Origin: Chrysoperla carnea
Lineage: Eukaryota > Arthropoda > Insecta > Neuroptera > Chrysopidae
DNA: 64,000 nt
Direction of reading: 5' to 3'
NCBI RefSeq assembly: GCF_905475395.1
Contig: NC_058340.1
Span: forward strand, 75,432,181 to 75,496,180
Below, in pieces: positions 1-12,224 of this stretch (the stretch's first letter is position 1; each line of letters opens with the position of its first letter). The notes below the pieces were generated by a model. The model ran no database searches. It saw only the letters and a list, made by a program, of their open reading frames with translations, and had not been told where the DNA came from. Both the position numbers and the translations under genes were made by a program.

Positions 1-215
1 TTATTTTTTTAATTTTTTATTGATATATCTTTATAAATTATAGCTCATGTTTTATTCTGAAGTATCAGCTATATTGATGTACAGTTTCATTAAAAACCAT
101 TCGTTAGTTTTAGCGTGAAAGCGTAACAAATAAACAAACAAACAAACAAACAAACAAACAAACAAACAAACAAACAAACAAACATGCTTACTTTCGCATT
201 TATAATATATAGAGA
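1..215 (+). repeat. Dispersed repeat family B, 3' part, with AAAC microsatellite
   Basis: This is the right-hand part of a repeat seen more completely at 9461-9949 and 15469-15846. It shares the block CATTAAAAACCATTCG, the GCGTGAAAGCGTAAC block, an expanded AAAC tetranucleotide run (about 126-183) and the ending TTTATAATATAT. The copy is cut by the window edge. A reverse-strand ORF here, rich in Cys-Leu-Phe-Val repeats, is only the translated microsatellite. Confidence 0.75.
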
Positions 216-583
216 TTTCAATATTTATCAAAATCAGAGACGGATTAATCATAAAATTAAATAAATAAAAGCCTCCTCTGGACTTCGAATTCTGGAGATC
301 CTACCAGAATGTGATGATACTACATATACAGATTGTTCTAGAATTGTCTGCATAACTATTATGGTCAAGGTTAATTCGTAAAAAGCTGAAATATTAATTT
401 CAGCATTTTATTTTTTGTATAAATTTAATAATAAGTTAATGAACATATAGCGTGCTATACAAATTGCCGAAAAACTAGTAAAAATTCTTAAAATATTTTG
501 ATTTAAAATCAAATAAGTTTTAATAATTAATAATATGTAAATGATTTGTTAATTAGTTTATTATTGATTTACATTTACATACG
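216..583. other. AT-rich spacer, nothing recognised
   Basis: No exon-like reading frame, tRNA or inverted repeat was seen. It is probably part of the large FBXL16 intron. Confidence 0.5.
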
Positions 584-1246
584 AAAATTGGATAAAATTT
601 GTATGTGATAGAGCAAAATTAAATTTTTTGGATTCTAGTGACGTTATAAAGTTCAAAAATTCGATTATTTTGATAACACAAGCAAATTTGATCAGATCTT
701 ATTGGATTTTTTTTTGAAACCCACTAATTTTGGGTCATTCTTTTTAGCTGTGATGTAAGTTTTTCGCTAGCTATCACTCATTTGCTTAATTCCGAGACCA
801 GGATTCGAAATTCTTTAAACCTATTAGAGCTAAGTTAATTTTGATCACAAATTTGAAAAGTATGACCCAAGTTTAGTAGGATTACATACTTGGTTTATCA
901 AAATTGGATAAAATTTGGATGTGATAGAGCAAAATTAATTTTTTTTGGATTCTGATGACGTTATAAAGTTCAAAAATTCGATTATTTTGATAACACAAGC
1001 AAATTTGATCAGATCTTATTGGAATTTTTTTTGAAACCCACTAATTTTGAGTCATTCTTTTTAGCTATGATGTCAGTTTTTCGCTAGCTATCACTCATTT
1101 GCTTAATTCCGAGACCAGGATTCGAAATTCTTGAAACCTATTAAAGCTAGGTTAATTTTGATAACAAATTTGAAAAGAATGACCCAAATTTAGTAGGATT
1201 ATATGCTTGGTTTATCGAAATTGGATAAAATTTGGATGTGATAGAG
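584..1246 (+). repeat. Tandem repeat, about 316-bp unit, two copies plus a partial third
   Basis: The segment AAATTGGATAAAATTTG recurs at about 584, 900 and 1218, giving periods of 316 and 317 bp. The first two units align along their whole length, including the blocks GAAACCCACTAATTTT and GAGACCAGGATTCGAAATTC, with few differences. A third unit is present only for about 30 bp. A diverged cousin lies at 7830-8200. The organisation is satellite-like but short; it could also be the tandem part of a larger mobile element. Confidence 0.85.
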
Positions 1247-1501
1247 TGAGAAACATGTTTTTCTTATTTATGCTAGTCTAATATTTTTTGAAACGCATTG
1301 TATCTATTGATGATACTGTTATTGTAGATTCAATCAAATGAAAGCTTTGTATATTTTGTAACGATTAAAGCTTAAAGCTACACATCTGTTTAGAGTTGAT
1401 CGTTTAGTATTTGATCCGCCTATTTAGTGTCATTTATTTCATTAAAAACGTTTATCAATTTAACATATACTGGAGTAAATCTAAGCAAAAAAAGGCTGTT
1501 A

Positions 1502-2844
1502 TATGGATTAAAAGTTCGAGCAGTGAAACTTGGGGGTTTTTCTTTTCACATCAATATAAGTATTTTTTGAAATTTTTTACTTTCCCGGAGTGGTGCAACA
1601 TGTTTAAAAAACAAAATGGCGTCAAAAATGCAATTTTTTTCAGAAATTTGATCATTTTTATTTTATATTCGAAAAAGGAGACATCGGTGCATATCCAAAT
1701 TTGGTAGGTTTGTAGTCCATGTTAAGAACTACTCCTCATAATTTTTTGGTGGGGTTTCGTCCCTTCCCCTCCCAGTTATATATATATGTATACATACATA
1801 TAGTAAAACAGTTCATTTGACTATAACTTGAAAAATATTCGATTGATTTTAATGAAACTAATATCAATAGTAGGTTTTATTACTTACAACTTTCGGTTAA
1901 AATTTTAGCGAAATCCGTTAAATAGTTCGGCCAAAATTTCCAATTTAGGGAATTGTTTAAAATGGCTGCCATTTTATGCCATTTTGTCCTACGAGGTTAA
2001 ATTTTTTTTTAAATTGTAGCATTTTTAATTATCTTTCGATTTTGTAATAAGTGGCTTACCCGTAAAATGACTCCTTGATCCATATTTTTGCAAAAAACGG
2101 AAAATTTAACACTTTCTGGAAATAATTGTTTGGGGGGTGTATGGACTGGCTTTGGGGGGTGTTTTTTGCTTTGGCATAAGAAAACTATTTTTAAAAGAGG
2201 TCTATATGGTTTAAAGCAAAATTTTTAAGTTTTAACCCCCGCGCTGTAAGGGGGAAGGGGTGTATGAAATAAATGTATCATAAAAGATTTTAAAAAGAGG
2301 TCAAAATAGTTTAAAATGCTAAAGTAACCCAAAATTTTAGATGCTTTTATTAATATAGCACTTTTTACAACATCCACCCCTTCCCCTCCCGCTTTCATAT
2401 TTTTTGCAAATTCAAAATTTTTATGACGTACAAAGGGGTTTTTGGGGTCGCTGATCTCGAATTTTGCAATAGATTATCAAAAACAATTGTAATATTTTTG
2501 GGGGGTGTACTTATTTGGGCCAAAAGTTCGAGATCAGCGACCCCCAAAACCCCTTTATACGTCATAAAAACTGGGAGGGGAAGGGACGAAACCCCACCAA
2601 AAAATTATGAGGAGTAGTTCTTAACATGGACTACAAACCTACCAAATTTGGATATGCACCGATGTCTCCTTTTGCGAATATAAAATAAAAATGATCAAAT
2701 TTCTGAAAAAAATTGCATTTTTGACGCCATTTTGTTTTTTAAACATGTTGCACCACTCCGGGAAAGTAAAAAATTTCAAAAAATACTTATATTGATGTGA
2801 AAAGAAAAACCCCCAAGTTTCATTGCTCGAACTTTTAATCCATA
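1502..2844. mobile_element. Non-autonomous element with 275-bp terminal inverted repeats
   Basis: The arm at 1502-1776 is repeated in reverse complement at 2570-2844 with only scattered mismatches. The outer ends read TATGGATTAAAAGTTCGAGC. A second, shorter inverted repeat of about 40 bp is nested inside (2422-2462 and 2527-2566). The interior (about 1777-2420) has G- and C-run-rich stretches but no credible transposase. The small ORFs here lie in the arms and are not convincing genes. No target-site duplication was identified, so the superfamily is unassigned. Confidence 0.8.
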
Positions 2845-3418
2845 CACAAGGCGTAATTTCACTCTACTAATAGATAACACAATACTGATAGATATGATAC
2901 GTACACTATATCGTTAGTTACTAGAATCACTAGGATAATGTAATTGACACACTAGATCACTGCGATGCGATGACAATGTTTGTTTGTTCCTCTTTGAATT
3001 GATATTAATATTATCCTTTAAAGCTTTATTAAGTGTGTCATTCTGCTATGATGTCATCTTCGTCTTCATGTATTATATTTTAAATTCCTAGAATTCTAAT
3101 CACTATTTAGATATTTATTTATTTATTGAAAAGGTTCAAGGTTAAAATGATTGAAGGATATTATTTTACTTTTTGAGTTGTAATTGAATATCCTACCTAA
3201 TTTACATTTTAGGTCTTTTATTATCTTAACTTTTGTTATGTGAATAACTTTTAACAAACGGTTCAAGTTTTAATTACAAAACTATACAATTACATCAAAG
3301 GCGAATACAGAATTAGTTTTTAAAATGGTTCGACGGTTTGAGCAAGTACGGTGAATGTTCATTTTCTTTTGCGGAAATGACAGTTTAAAGTCCCTTGATC
3401 ACAATAAACACTGGACCA
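2845..3418. other. Spacer without recognised features
   Basis: AT-rich sequence between two long-inverted-repeat elements. I see no coding exon or structured repeat. Confidence 0.5.
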
Positions 3419-4526
3419 AGAGCCAGTGACCAATTTAAGGTTATCATTTCAAAAGTCACGAAACTTTTCATAAAAAAACCTCAATACCTACAGATGCTGA
3501 AATGCCACTTCTGGCAGCTCAGTGTGGTCGGGTTGAAATACCCTAATTTTTTAAAGAGGGTAAGAAATAAGGCTCATTTTTATTAAATTATAAGTCTTAA
3601 AATTTTAGGAAATTACTTTCGACAATATTTTTACTTAATTCAATTTTTGCCAGAACATTTACATCCCTCCTAATTGTTGCCAGAACGCTATAAATATTTA
3701 TTTAAAAAAAATCCAATGTTGTCATTTCATCAGTCTTGAAATTTTAACAGAATAAAGAAAATATATTAATAATTCATAATATTTAATGCCAGAACGAAAT
3801 TCCATCACCAACAGTCTGCCAGAGCGAAAAACGTATCCGTGCGAGTGAGAGCAATGTATATGGAAACCTATGAGATAGAGTGAGAGCGCATATTTATTCA
3901 TTGTTGTCAGTGACGGATTTAGGCTTGCTGCCGCCCTAGGCCCCGTTCGATTCGCCGCCCTTTTAATAGAATGAATTTCATTAATTTTGATCCAGTTTTT
4001 TATTTTAAAGTAACTTAATTTATTGAAATATAATTTTTTAAATATTACTGATAAACAAGACAGATAAATATATATATATATAAACTTTAGACAGATAAAT
4101 AATTCATATTTCTTTTAATATTAATCAATTTGAAAATTTCTTTTTCCTGGCTTTGGTCCGTGCAAAAACGTCAATTATGTCGTCGTAATTAATTTCTTGG
4201 ACTAGTTGGGCTTCAATAATGCAAGTGCATTAAGTCTATCTTGGCCCATATTTACAGCGTTCTGGCAACAATTAGGAGGGATGTAAATGTTCTGGCAAAA
4301 ATTGTATGAAGTAAAAATATTGTCGAAAGTAATTTCCTAAAATTTTATGACTTATACTTTAACAAAAATGAGCCTTATTTCTTACCCTCTTTAAAAAATT
4401 AGGGTATTTCAACCCGACCACACTGAGCTGCCAGAAGTGGCATTTCAGCATCTGTAGGTATTGAGGTTTTTTTATGAAAAGTTTCGTGACTTTTGAAATG
4501 ACAACCTTAAATTGGTCACTGGCTCT
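3419..4526. mobile_element. Second long-inverted-repeat element (271-bp arms)
   Basis: The arm at 3419-3689 returns in reverse complement at 4256-4526. The ends read AGAGCCAGTGACCAATTTAA. The phrase GCCAGAAC(G/A) recurs inside the arms and interior. The 566-bp centre includes GACGGATTTAGGCTTGCTGC, related to a stretch near 60,066. A 63-residue ORF (3395-3586) is arm sequence read through and lacks known motifs. No transposase and no clear target-site duplication were found. Confidence 0.8.
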
Positions 4527-5097
4527 CCGTATAACGGTTTTGGGCCTCTTGTAGGGTAAAATTTTGAATTATTTCATTTTAAAATTGTGATTTTTAACAC
4601 AGTACTTTATGGAAGAAATCACAATAATGTTAACTGTACAAAAATTTATCAATGAATGAGCTTCAAAAAAGTTTATCACAGAAAAATATCACCTTAGGGC
4701 GCTTTCCAAAAGCAAAACATAAAAAAACTTTGGTTTTTGACGATTTTTCGATATTTTTAGAACATTTTTTTACATTTACATCATAAAAATTGCCTAGTTT
4801 ACGATATTTTTAGAGAATTTTCTTACATTTACGCCATACAATTTGCCTAGTGAACTATTTGACTAGTCACGTGACAGCCGAACCACTTTAAATAATATTG
4901 ATTTAATAAATTGTATGTATACTCTTGACTCAGTATTGTTATGAATTGAATGGCTAAAATAAATTTTAATTAAATCGTAGAGGTAAATGAATGAATATAT
5001 AGTAGAGTTAAAGTGTATTTCACCTCCTCTATGCAACCTGTGTAGGCTATGTAGTATGTACCTTCCATGTACGATGTATAAATGTTGTTAAGCTTTT
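4527..5097. repeat. Dispersed repeat fragment shared with 16,365-16,480
   Basis: The blocks ATTATTTCATTTTAAAATTG and TGCCTAGTTGACT(A/G)GTCACGTGAC occur here in diverged form (4570-4880), and again as an internally shortened copy near 16,365-16,480. The rest is AT-rich with no gene. Confidence 0.55.
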
Positions 5098-5602
5098 AGT
5101 ACAGTAAAAGATGTTACAAAAATCGCCTTATAAAGGAAAATGAAAGAATCGCTCGCATTTTGTTAAAACCTCCTGGAATGTTTCTTAAATATCAAATATC
5201 ATTAGTAACGCATGAGCTAGAGGCACAAATGTTTTTATTTGTTAATAAACAACAAATTTTTAATTCAATGGATCAATTTTAAAGTTCACTTAAAAAAATA
5301 GTAATCAGGCAACTTGTATGACGTAAATGTTAATTGTTTGTCAAATAATTGAAATCTATCATATATGTATAACGTATACTCAATTCAAGTTGCCTATTTA
5401 TTAATTTTATAAGTCAACTTTCAACATAAACCGTTCCATTGAATTAACAATTTATTGTTTATTAACAAATAGAAACATTTGTGCCACAAACTCATGCATT
5501 ATTAATGATATTTGACACCTAAGAAATACATTCCATGAGATTTAAGCAAACTGCGAGCGGTTTCTTTCATTTTCCATTATTTGTAACATCTTTAACTGTA
5601 CT
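5098..5602. mobile_element. Old fold-back MITE, about 505 bp
   Basis: The left arm starts AGTACAGTAAAAGATGTTAC and the right arm ends with its near complement, GTAACATCTTTAACTGTACT. Similarity continues inward for about 200 bp (AACAAATTTTTAATTCAATGG against CCATTGAATTAACAA) with many mismatches, so the copy is old. There is no coding capacity. Confidence 0.75.
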
Positions 5603-6650
5603 ATTTGTACAGGAAATATTAAATAATTTTAATTTCATTAAACATCAACTTAACAAGCAATGAGTTGCAGTGCATGCAACGTTCAAACCGTTCAGAGAAA
5701 CGTTCCTACATACTATAACGTATTACGTTTATATACTTTACTAAATACATATTTGCATAAAATATATGAACGTAATTATTAAGTGCAGTGTGTCACATAC
5801 CTCGAAATTAATATTACAGTTAGCCACAAATCGGGAAAATTGGAAATTATCAGGAATCCATTTTTTTTTTTTTTTAACTTTAATTTCTCTTAGTATTTTT
5901 TCCTAAATTACGACAGTTAGTTATGGAATTAAGTTCGAAAATCTCTCCAAAATACAGGATTGAAATAGGATTTCGTTCGATATCACAGATTTTAATCGAG
6001 AAATCGTAAATTTTCTATTTTTTGAGTCGAAATTACTCTGTATACTAGGTTTTGTAAAATTCCGAAACAAAAAAAGTTTTATAATTTTTTCGATTTTCGG
6101 AGGAGTATGTATATCTTCTTAAGAAATCGAGAACAATTTTTTGTTTCCAATCTCGATAACTCAGTATATTAGGTATTTATGAACTCTATTATATTTCTAA
6201 AGATTGTATACGTTCCTTCTTGAACATTCTGTATTCTCAATTGAACACCGTATACATATATACAATGCATACATATATGTAACTCTATTATTTTAGTACC
6301 ATACAAAGTAAAGAGCTTTTAAAAGCTTTTATTAAATAGAATTAAATAATTGCATATTAAATATCATATTTAAATACAATATTAATTAAATAATTTAAAT
6401 TAAGTTGTTTGCTGTTCAAGCTTTCTTTTTAATAATAAATTTAAATATGACCATTGGGTTTTAAATATAATTATTACTTGGGCACATACACCGAAAAACG
6501 GATATTTCCCTTTTTTAAGTAACAATATTTCGAAAACCTTATGTATTAGAGAAATCCTGAAGCCGAATTCAAATTCATCACCCCAAAAACTATAAGAAAT
6601 GTTCTATTAACCCTGAAGCCACTAGTCATATCAATAGTATTTGAAGATAA
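5603..6650. other. AT-rich intergenic or intronic sequence
   Basis: No exon-like frame with conserved protein content, no tRNA and no clear inverted repeat were seen. Confidence 0.45.
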
Positions 6651-6977
6651 GTACAATATGGACTGGGTGTGCCACGGTTTATCCTGGCAGAAATATTTTT
6701 TATTTTTTACTGGCGTGACAGATATATTTTGAGCTGTCAAGTTTTGAGCTGTCACACCGAGATATTTCGAAAATAGAACTCAAAACGAACAAATTGACAG
6801 ACAATTCTGCCACGATCACAGCTGCCACACCAAATTTTCCAGAGAATAGATAAAACTTGTAATAAAATAGTCTCTTACAAATTAATGTCCATGAAAGTGC
6901 AAAATACTTGTAATTATCAAAAATATAAATAATATTTCTGCCAAAATAAACCCTAGCACACCTAATCCATATTGTAC
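6651..6977. mobile_element. MITE with about 45-bp terminal inverted repeats
   Basis: The ends are GTACAATATGGACTGGGTGT at left and its near complement finishing in CCATATTGTAC at right, with inward pairing through CTGGCAGAAATATT and AATATTTCTGCCA. The element is 327 bp and abuts a copy of repeat family C. The 69-residue minus-strand ORF overlapping it is not convincing as a gene. Confidence 0.75.
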
Positions 6978-7365
6978 CTATTCGCTCCGTGCGTGAGTTT
7001 CGTTTTCATGGTAACGATACACTACTTTAATTATAGAATTGTATGGATGCATATGTAATTGTATGGATTGCATTTAAGACTTACATTGAAAATTTAATAT
7101 TCTTGTTTCACAAATTTAAATAAATAATTATGATAATTTACATTTGAAAAATAATATTTGTTCAATTTGATTTCTTATTTTCACAATTTTTAATGCATTA
7201 AGTTTAATTAATTCGTGTTTTACAATAATTTTAATTTGACATTTCTATAACATTAACATGTAAAGAATTGCAAATTAGTAATAACAGCCCCCTTTAACGC
7301 CAAAATTTTTCACTGGAAGCGCTGGCATCGATTTTATTGTCCCTACCATGACTACGCACACAACG
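6978..7365 (-). repeat. Dispersed repeat family C, copy 1
   Basis: This is the reverse complement of 47,460-47,872 over nearly its full length. Shared blocks include GCGCTGGCATCG, ACCATGACTACGCACACAACG and GTATGGATGCATAT. A third copy, split by an insertion, lies at about 39,908-40,440. The family is non-coding and has no obvious terminal inverted repeats. Confidence 0.8.
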
Positions 7366-7829
7366 AATCGTTTAATAGCATTAATTCATATGCGAAATTT
7401 CGAAATCCGTTTAAGTGGAGTTTTACGGGCTCCCCGCTTATATCGCATCAATGTGACAAAAACAAAATCAAATTTTGTTAACCAGTGATTATCAGAAATG
7501 CGGAAATTCAATTCATTAAATCTGAAAATATCTTAAATTGAAAAGTGTTTATAATGAGTTTTTGTGGACGACAATGAATCGTTTTCCCAATTCCATTACC
7601 ATATAAATTCATTGAAAAAGGTATTATTGTACCCATTCAAGTTTACCACAAATATAACAGATTGTTGTGGGTATTATCAACATTTATCATTATTATTATT
7701 ATTATTTAATTGAAGGTCCTATGTTACATAGGTCCATAGAGAGCAGAGCACTCATATTAGTGAAAAAAGGGGTCTACCTCAGAATCTAACTGAATAAGCT
7801 AAATATTTGTATACGAATCTTTATTCTGA
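7366..7829. other. Spacer without recognised features
   Basis: AT-rich sequence with a short ATT run near 7690. No gene was seen. Confidence 0.45.
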
Positions 7830-8200
7830 TTGTACAAATGTACAAATGTTGGTAAAATTTTATCGTATTTGAACAAATTTTTTTTTGAAGCCCACTAATT
7901 TTGGGTCATTTTTTTCATTTTTCGTGGTACTTATTCCTTTATATTCGTCTTCATATCAAATTTAGAAACCACGACCCTGCATTTTCGAAATATATTGAGG
8001 ATACGTTAAATTAGACCAAATATTTGAAAACTATGACCCAAAATTAGTGGGATTACGTGCTTAATTTATCAAAATTGAATAAAATTTGCTTGTGGTAGAG
8101 CTAAATCAAATATTTTGGATTTTATGACGTCATAAAGTTCAAAAAGTCAATTTTTTTTGATATTTTGGCCTTTTTATCATATTTGACGTGAGTGCGGTGT
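7830..8200 (+). repeat. Diverged single unit related to the 316-bp tandem repeat
   Basis: The order of blocks matches the unit at 584-1246: GAAGCCCACTAATTTTGGGT, then TATGACCCAAAATTAGTGGG, then TTTATCAAAATTGAATAAAA, then GACGTCATAAAGTTCAAAAA. Divergence is considerable and spacers differ in length. The unit therefore exists outside the tandem array. Confidence 0.65.
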
Positions 8201-9373
8201 TTTTTCCAATGCCAAAAGTACATGAATGTAGATATCTATTGAGTTTTCGACGAGATTCTACTTTGTACATAAATTATACTGTATAGAAGCTAATTCTGAA
8301 ACCAATTATCAAACCTATGTTTGTTTCATTATTACCTTGTATGTTGTACTTTGTACGGTAGCTGTAGGTTGAAGTAGGTTTTATAGGTTGAAGGTATTAA
8401 CAATAATAGAGAGAAATCAATATTCAACCTTTTATTTTATTTTATTATTTATTAATTTTTAATTCATTTTCAAATCAAAAAGAACTTTCTTTATTTAATT
8501 TATTTTTGGATCATCGCAATATTTTCTTAAATTTTGCTTGTCTCTTTCTAAATAGGAAAATTTTGATGAAAATTCTTGCTCGACTTATTGAACTAGAATA
8601 TTCAATTTTGAACGATTATTCCCGTGACATCTGGGTCGAAAAAGTTAAACTTTAGCGAAAACGCATTGATTGACGGGGTGCCAAAAATTCATTCTATGCA
8701 CTCAATAATTGCAACAAAGATGCGTTTCTGAATTTCAATAGCACCGACTCAATGCTCCTTTTTAATCTCGCGTCGTCTCAAAACATAACTCAGATGTAGC
8801 GATGTAGAGGTCAATGCGCACAGGGTTTTCGAAAAGTTTTCTTCTGTAGCTCGCAGAATTAACTAAATTGAAAAATAGTGTCTAAATATCACATTTTGAC
8901 CTAAAATGTTATCTGTCTCGAAAAAGTTTTAATAATTCCTGCGCACGGTCCTGCTTAATGCAGTCTTGTTTGTAAATCTTGAACTATTGCTCAACAACAG
9001 CTAAATACGAATCAATAAGTTTTCCTTGCAAAATGAAAGAGTAAAAAACCGTATTTGATAAAATGAACATAAAATAATGCTTTTAGTGGTTTTTCATTTG
9101 CATGTGGCGTAAACTTGTGTGGTGTATTTATTTATTGTAAAAACATGCACAGTTGTTAGGTTTTTAGTTTCACATACGTACCTACTAACTACACACCCTA
9201 ATCATAAGCATTCTTCGGTCTTTTCATATCTTACAGTTCACAGCTTACACAGCTTATAGCTCTTATATAGCTCAGTTTTCAGCTCACATTATACTCATTT
9301 AAATGCAAATATTATTATGATGAGAATATATTTTTAAGTTTGTTCTTTTAGTTTCGTTGTAGTACACTGCATG
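8201..9373. other. AT-rich sequence, nothing recognised
   Basis: No exon, RNA gene or clear repeat was seen on either strand. Confidence 0.45.
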
Positions 9374-9428
9374 TAAGTAGAAAAAGATAGTGCTAGTACA
9401 ATGTAATTACACTATCTTTTTCTACTAA
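9374..9428. repeat. Short hairpin (17-bp stem)
   Basis: AGTAGAAAAAGATAGTG is followed about 20 bp later by CACTATCTTTTTCTACT. It could be a MITE remnant. The stem is too short and the loop too plain to call it an RNA gene. Confidence 0.6.
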
Positions 9429-9460
9429 TATGTAATGTAAATAGTTTATACACTAACTAC

Positions 9461-9949
9461 ATTGATACCCGCCCGCTTCACTGGGCTTAAAAGTAAAAAC
9501 CACCGCTTTATAGCCTCCACCCTCTTTTGATATACACAGTTTTCAATTTTGTTAAATGTAAAATAATCATAATTCATTGAGTATATATCAGAATAGTTGG
9601 TCATGATTTGTTTGACATTTACTATTTTAACATTTCACAGAATTATTTAATTTATGGTTCAAAATTATGATTATAGATCTGCTCCATCTATAATCATCAT
9701 TTTGAACCATAAATTAAAGATTTCTGTAAAAATTTAAAAAATGGTAAATGTCAAATTAAATTAAATTTTTTTTTTTTAAGTTATCTTTATAAATTATAGT
9801 TCATGTGTTATTTTGATATATCAGCTATATTGCTGTACAGTTTCATTAAAAACCATTCGTTAGTTTTTGCGTGAAAGCGTAACAAACAAACAAACAAACC
9901 AACAAACATGCTTACTTTCACATTTATAATATATAAGGATATACAAAAA
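9461..9949 (+). repeat. Dispersed repeat family B, fullest copy
   Basis: It begins TTGATACCCGCCCGCTTCAC and ends TTTATAATATATAAGGAT. An internal hairpin (about 9612-9750) pairs TTTATGGTTCAAAATTATGAT with ATCATCATTTTGAACCATAA. A short AAAC run follows GCGTGAAAGCGTAAC. The hairpin plus tetranucleotide layout resembles helentron-associated elements and related insect repeats. The element is non-coding. Confidence 0.8.
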
Positions 9950-10412
9950 GAGCATAAAGCTATAAAAAATATCTTCATAAATATTCAAGTACATATTTTC
10001 CTATTTTCCTATTGTGTTTATGTATGAAAAATAAATAATTTTATGGATGAAAATATAACTTTGTCAAGTATCTATGAAAATATTTTCTAATTATGTTCTG
10101 TCATTGACAACCAAAAAAAAAACCACCTTTCATCGCCATCTTTGTATGTTCACTTTTAAACATACCTAACCTAATTTTTAAATGTCATTCTATTCTTATT
10201 TATAATTTATTCAATTTTAATTTCAAATTTATTTTGAAAAAAAAAGTTAAAGTGATTATTTGTCACAATACGAGAATATCCTCCTCATTATCATCTCATT
10301 CCGAATCATGATGGATCATTTTCTCATCTCATCCCGAATATTTTATATTGGGTAAAAAAACCTAAAAAACCTAATCACATCAATTCTAGAAGAAACCTTC
10401 CATAGATAAATA

Positions 10413-10852
10413 CAAGGTGTTCTGTAATTTATTGCAGAAGTCTTGATTTCCTAAATAATCATATGAAGACAAACGAAAAAGTTCTTTGACAAATTTCGAT
10501 CTGAGGTCTAATTTCCGAGATATTTAATCAAATCAATCAAATTATCTATCTCACTTTTAAATTTTTATGAAACCCCACCCAGTAATTATCAGGGTATGTA
10601 ATAACAGGCATTACTGGGTTGGATTTAATAAAAATTTTAAAAAGTGAGGTAGATAATATGAAAATTAAATGCAACGATAAAGACATCCTTATATTGCTCA
10701 GTGCTCTGTCATTGGATTAATATATTAATTGATTTGATTAATTATCTCGAAAATTAGGCCTCAGATCAAAATTTTTTAAAGAGCTTTTTCGTTCGTCTTC
10801 ATATGATCATTTTAGAAGTCAAAAGTTCGACAGTCAATTATGGAACACCTTG
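10413..10852. mobile_element. Tc1/mariner-type MITE with long inverted repeats and TA target site
   Basis: The ends are CAAGGTGTTCTGTAATTTAT and its near complement ending GAACACCTTG, flanked on both sides by TA (10411-10412 and 10853-10854). Imperfect pairing extends about 170 bp inward, for example CATATGAAGACAAACGAAAAAG against CTTTTTCGTTCGTCTTCATATG. There is no transposase. TA target sites with CA-starting ends are typical of Tc1/mariner derivatives. Confidence 0.8.
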
Positions 10853-10854
10853 TA

Positions 10855-11631
10855 TACAGCTTGGTATACAGCTTGATCATCAGTCCCCACTTGGCTATAG
10901 CTTTTATACTACCATAAATACCAAATTTATTTGGACGAAAATGTCGGCATTTTATTTGCTTTGCCTTGAATAACTCTAGCAAATATTAAACAATATTTTT
11001 ATGACATCACAAATTTTAATAAACTTGTTTATACCATTTTGATGGGTTATTTAAATCGAGTATTTTTAGTTAAAATACATACAAACACTTTTTATGGACT
11101 CTATAAATACCATCTAATACTCTAGGATGGCTTCCAAAAACCAGTCAAATACATCGTATTTGTGCTACAATTTTAAAACATTTTCTTTATGGTTAATTCA
11201 ATATTATTTCCCTTTAAGAGTGGAAAATGAATGAATGAAAAACAATTGAGGAAACTGTTTCATTTTTATTTTTTGTATACATGTACTTGGTGTTGGTAGT
11301 GATAGTTATAGAAAGGTACCGGTGTTATTTTTATATAAAGTGACTTTGACTGTAAATGAAAAATAATGACATATACTATACGTACGTACGTACTTGCAAA
11401 ACCTACCCTCTAGCGGTCTTTATTTTAAACATTTAATATATAAGCATAGTGACGTAATGCATGAATGAAAACCCACTATATATGGATATTCATTTGTTTT
11501 TACATTTAGCTATGTCACCGTAAGATTTCAATTTCTGTAAAATTGTAAACCAACTAGTAAAAAAGGACCAAAAACAACCTCAATTTGTGGTAACTCGACG
11601 CAAACAAACTAAACCCAACGCAATGAGTTAA
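10855..11631. other. Spacer without recognised features
   Basis: No coding exon or structured repeat was seen. A short ACGT run lies near 11,382. Confidence 0.45.
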
Positions 11632-12188
11632 TTTTTATACCATGTATATATGAAATATACATAGTATATTAAGTTTAGTCCCAAGTTTGTAACGCTTAAG
11701 AGTAATGATGCTAGGAAAAAAATTTGGTCATAGGTGTTCATAAAATCACCTAATTAGTCCATTTCCGGTTGTCCGTCCGTCCGTCCGTCTGTGGACACGA
11801 TAACTCAAAAACGAAAAAAGATATCGAGCTGAATTTTTACAGCGTACTCAGGACGTGAGGTCAAGTTCGTAAATAAGCATCATAGGTCAATTGAGTCTTG
11901 GGTCCGTAGGACCCATCTTGTAAACCGTTAGAGATAGAACAAAAGTTTAAATGTAAAAAATGTTCCTTATCAAAAATTAAACAACTTTTGTTTGAAACAT
12001 TTTTTCGTAAACATCACTGTTTACCCGTGAGGGCGCCAATTAGGCGGAAATTTTATAATATGTACTATACTTGATTATCAGTTATGTATGAGTCACATGT
12101 TTGTATGTGTAATGTGATAAAGAAATCAACACTGATTATGCATGGTATTTCAACAATTAACTCAGTCAATTGTTTGTTTTCACTTGTT
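11632..12188 (+). mobile_element. HINE-like element, family A, copy 1
   Basis: The 5' end is a hairpin, ATACCATGTATATATGAAA followed by its near complement ATACATAGTAT. Next come AGTTTAGTCCCAAGTTTGTAACGC, a GTCC/GTCT tetranucleotide run (11,770-11,791) and GATAACTCAAAAACGAAAAAAG. The 3' end has ATGGTATTTC, the stem-loop CAATTAACTCAGTCAATTG and CACTTGTT. 5' subterminal inverted repeats, a GTCY proto-microsatellite and a 3' stem-loop are the layout known for Drosophila DINE-1/INE-1 and other helentron-associated elements. The element is non-coding. Confidence 0.85.
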
Positions 12189-12224
12189 ATTAACAGATGT
12201 TAAGTTAAAGCAGGTTGGAGTTGT

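Noticed and set aside
126-183. ORF of repeated Cys-Leu-Phe-Val residues on the minus strand
   Set aside because: It is a direct translation of the AAAC microsatellite inside repeat family B, not a protein.
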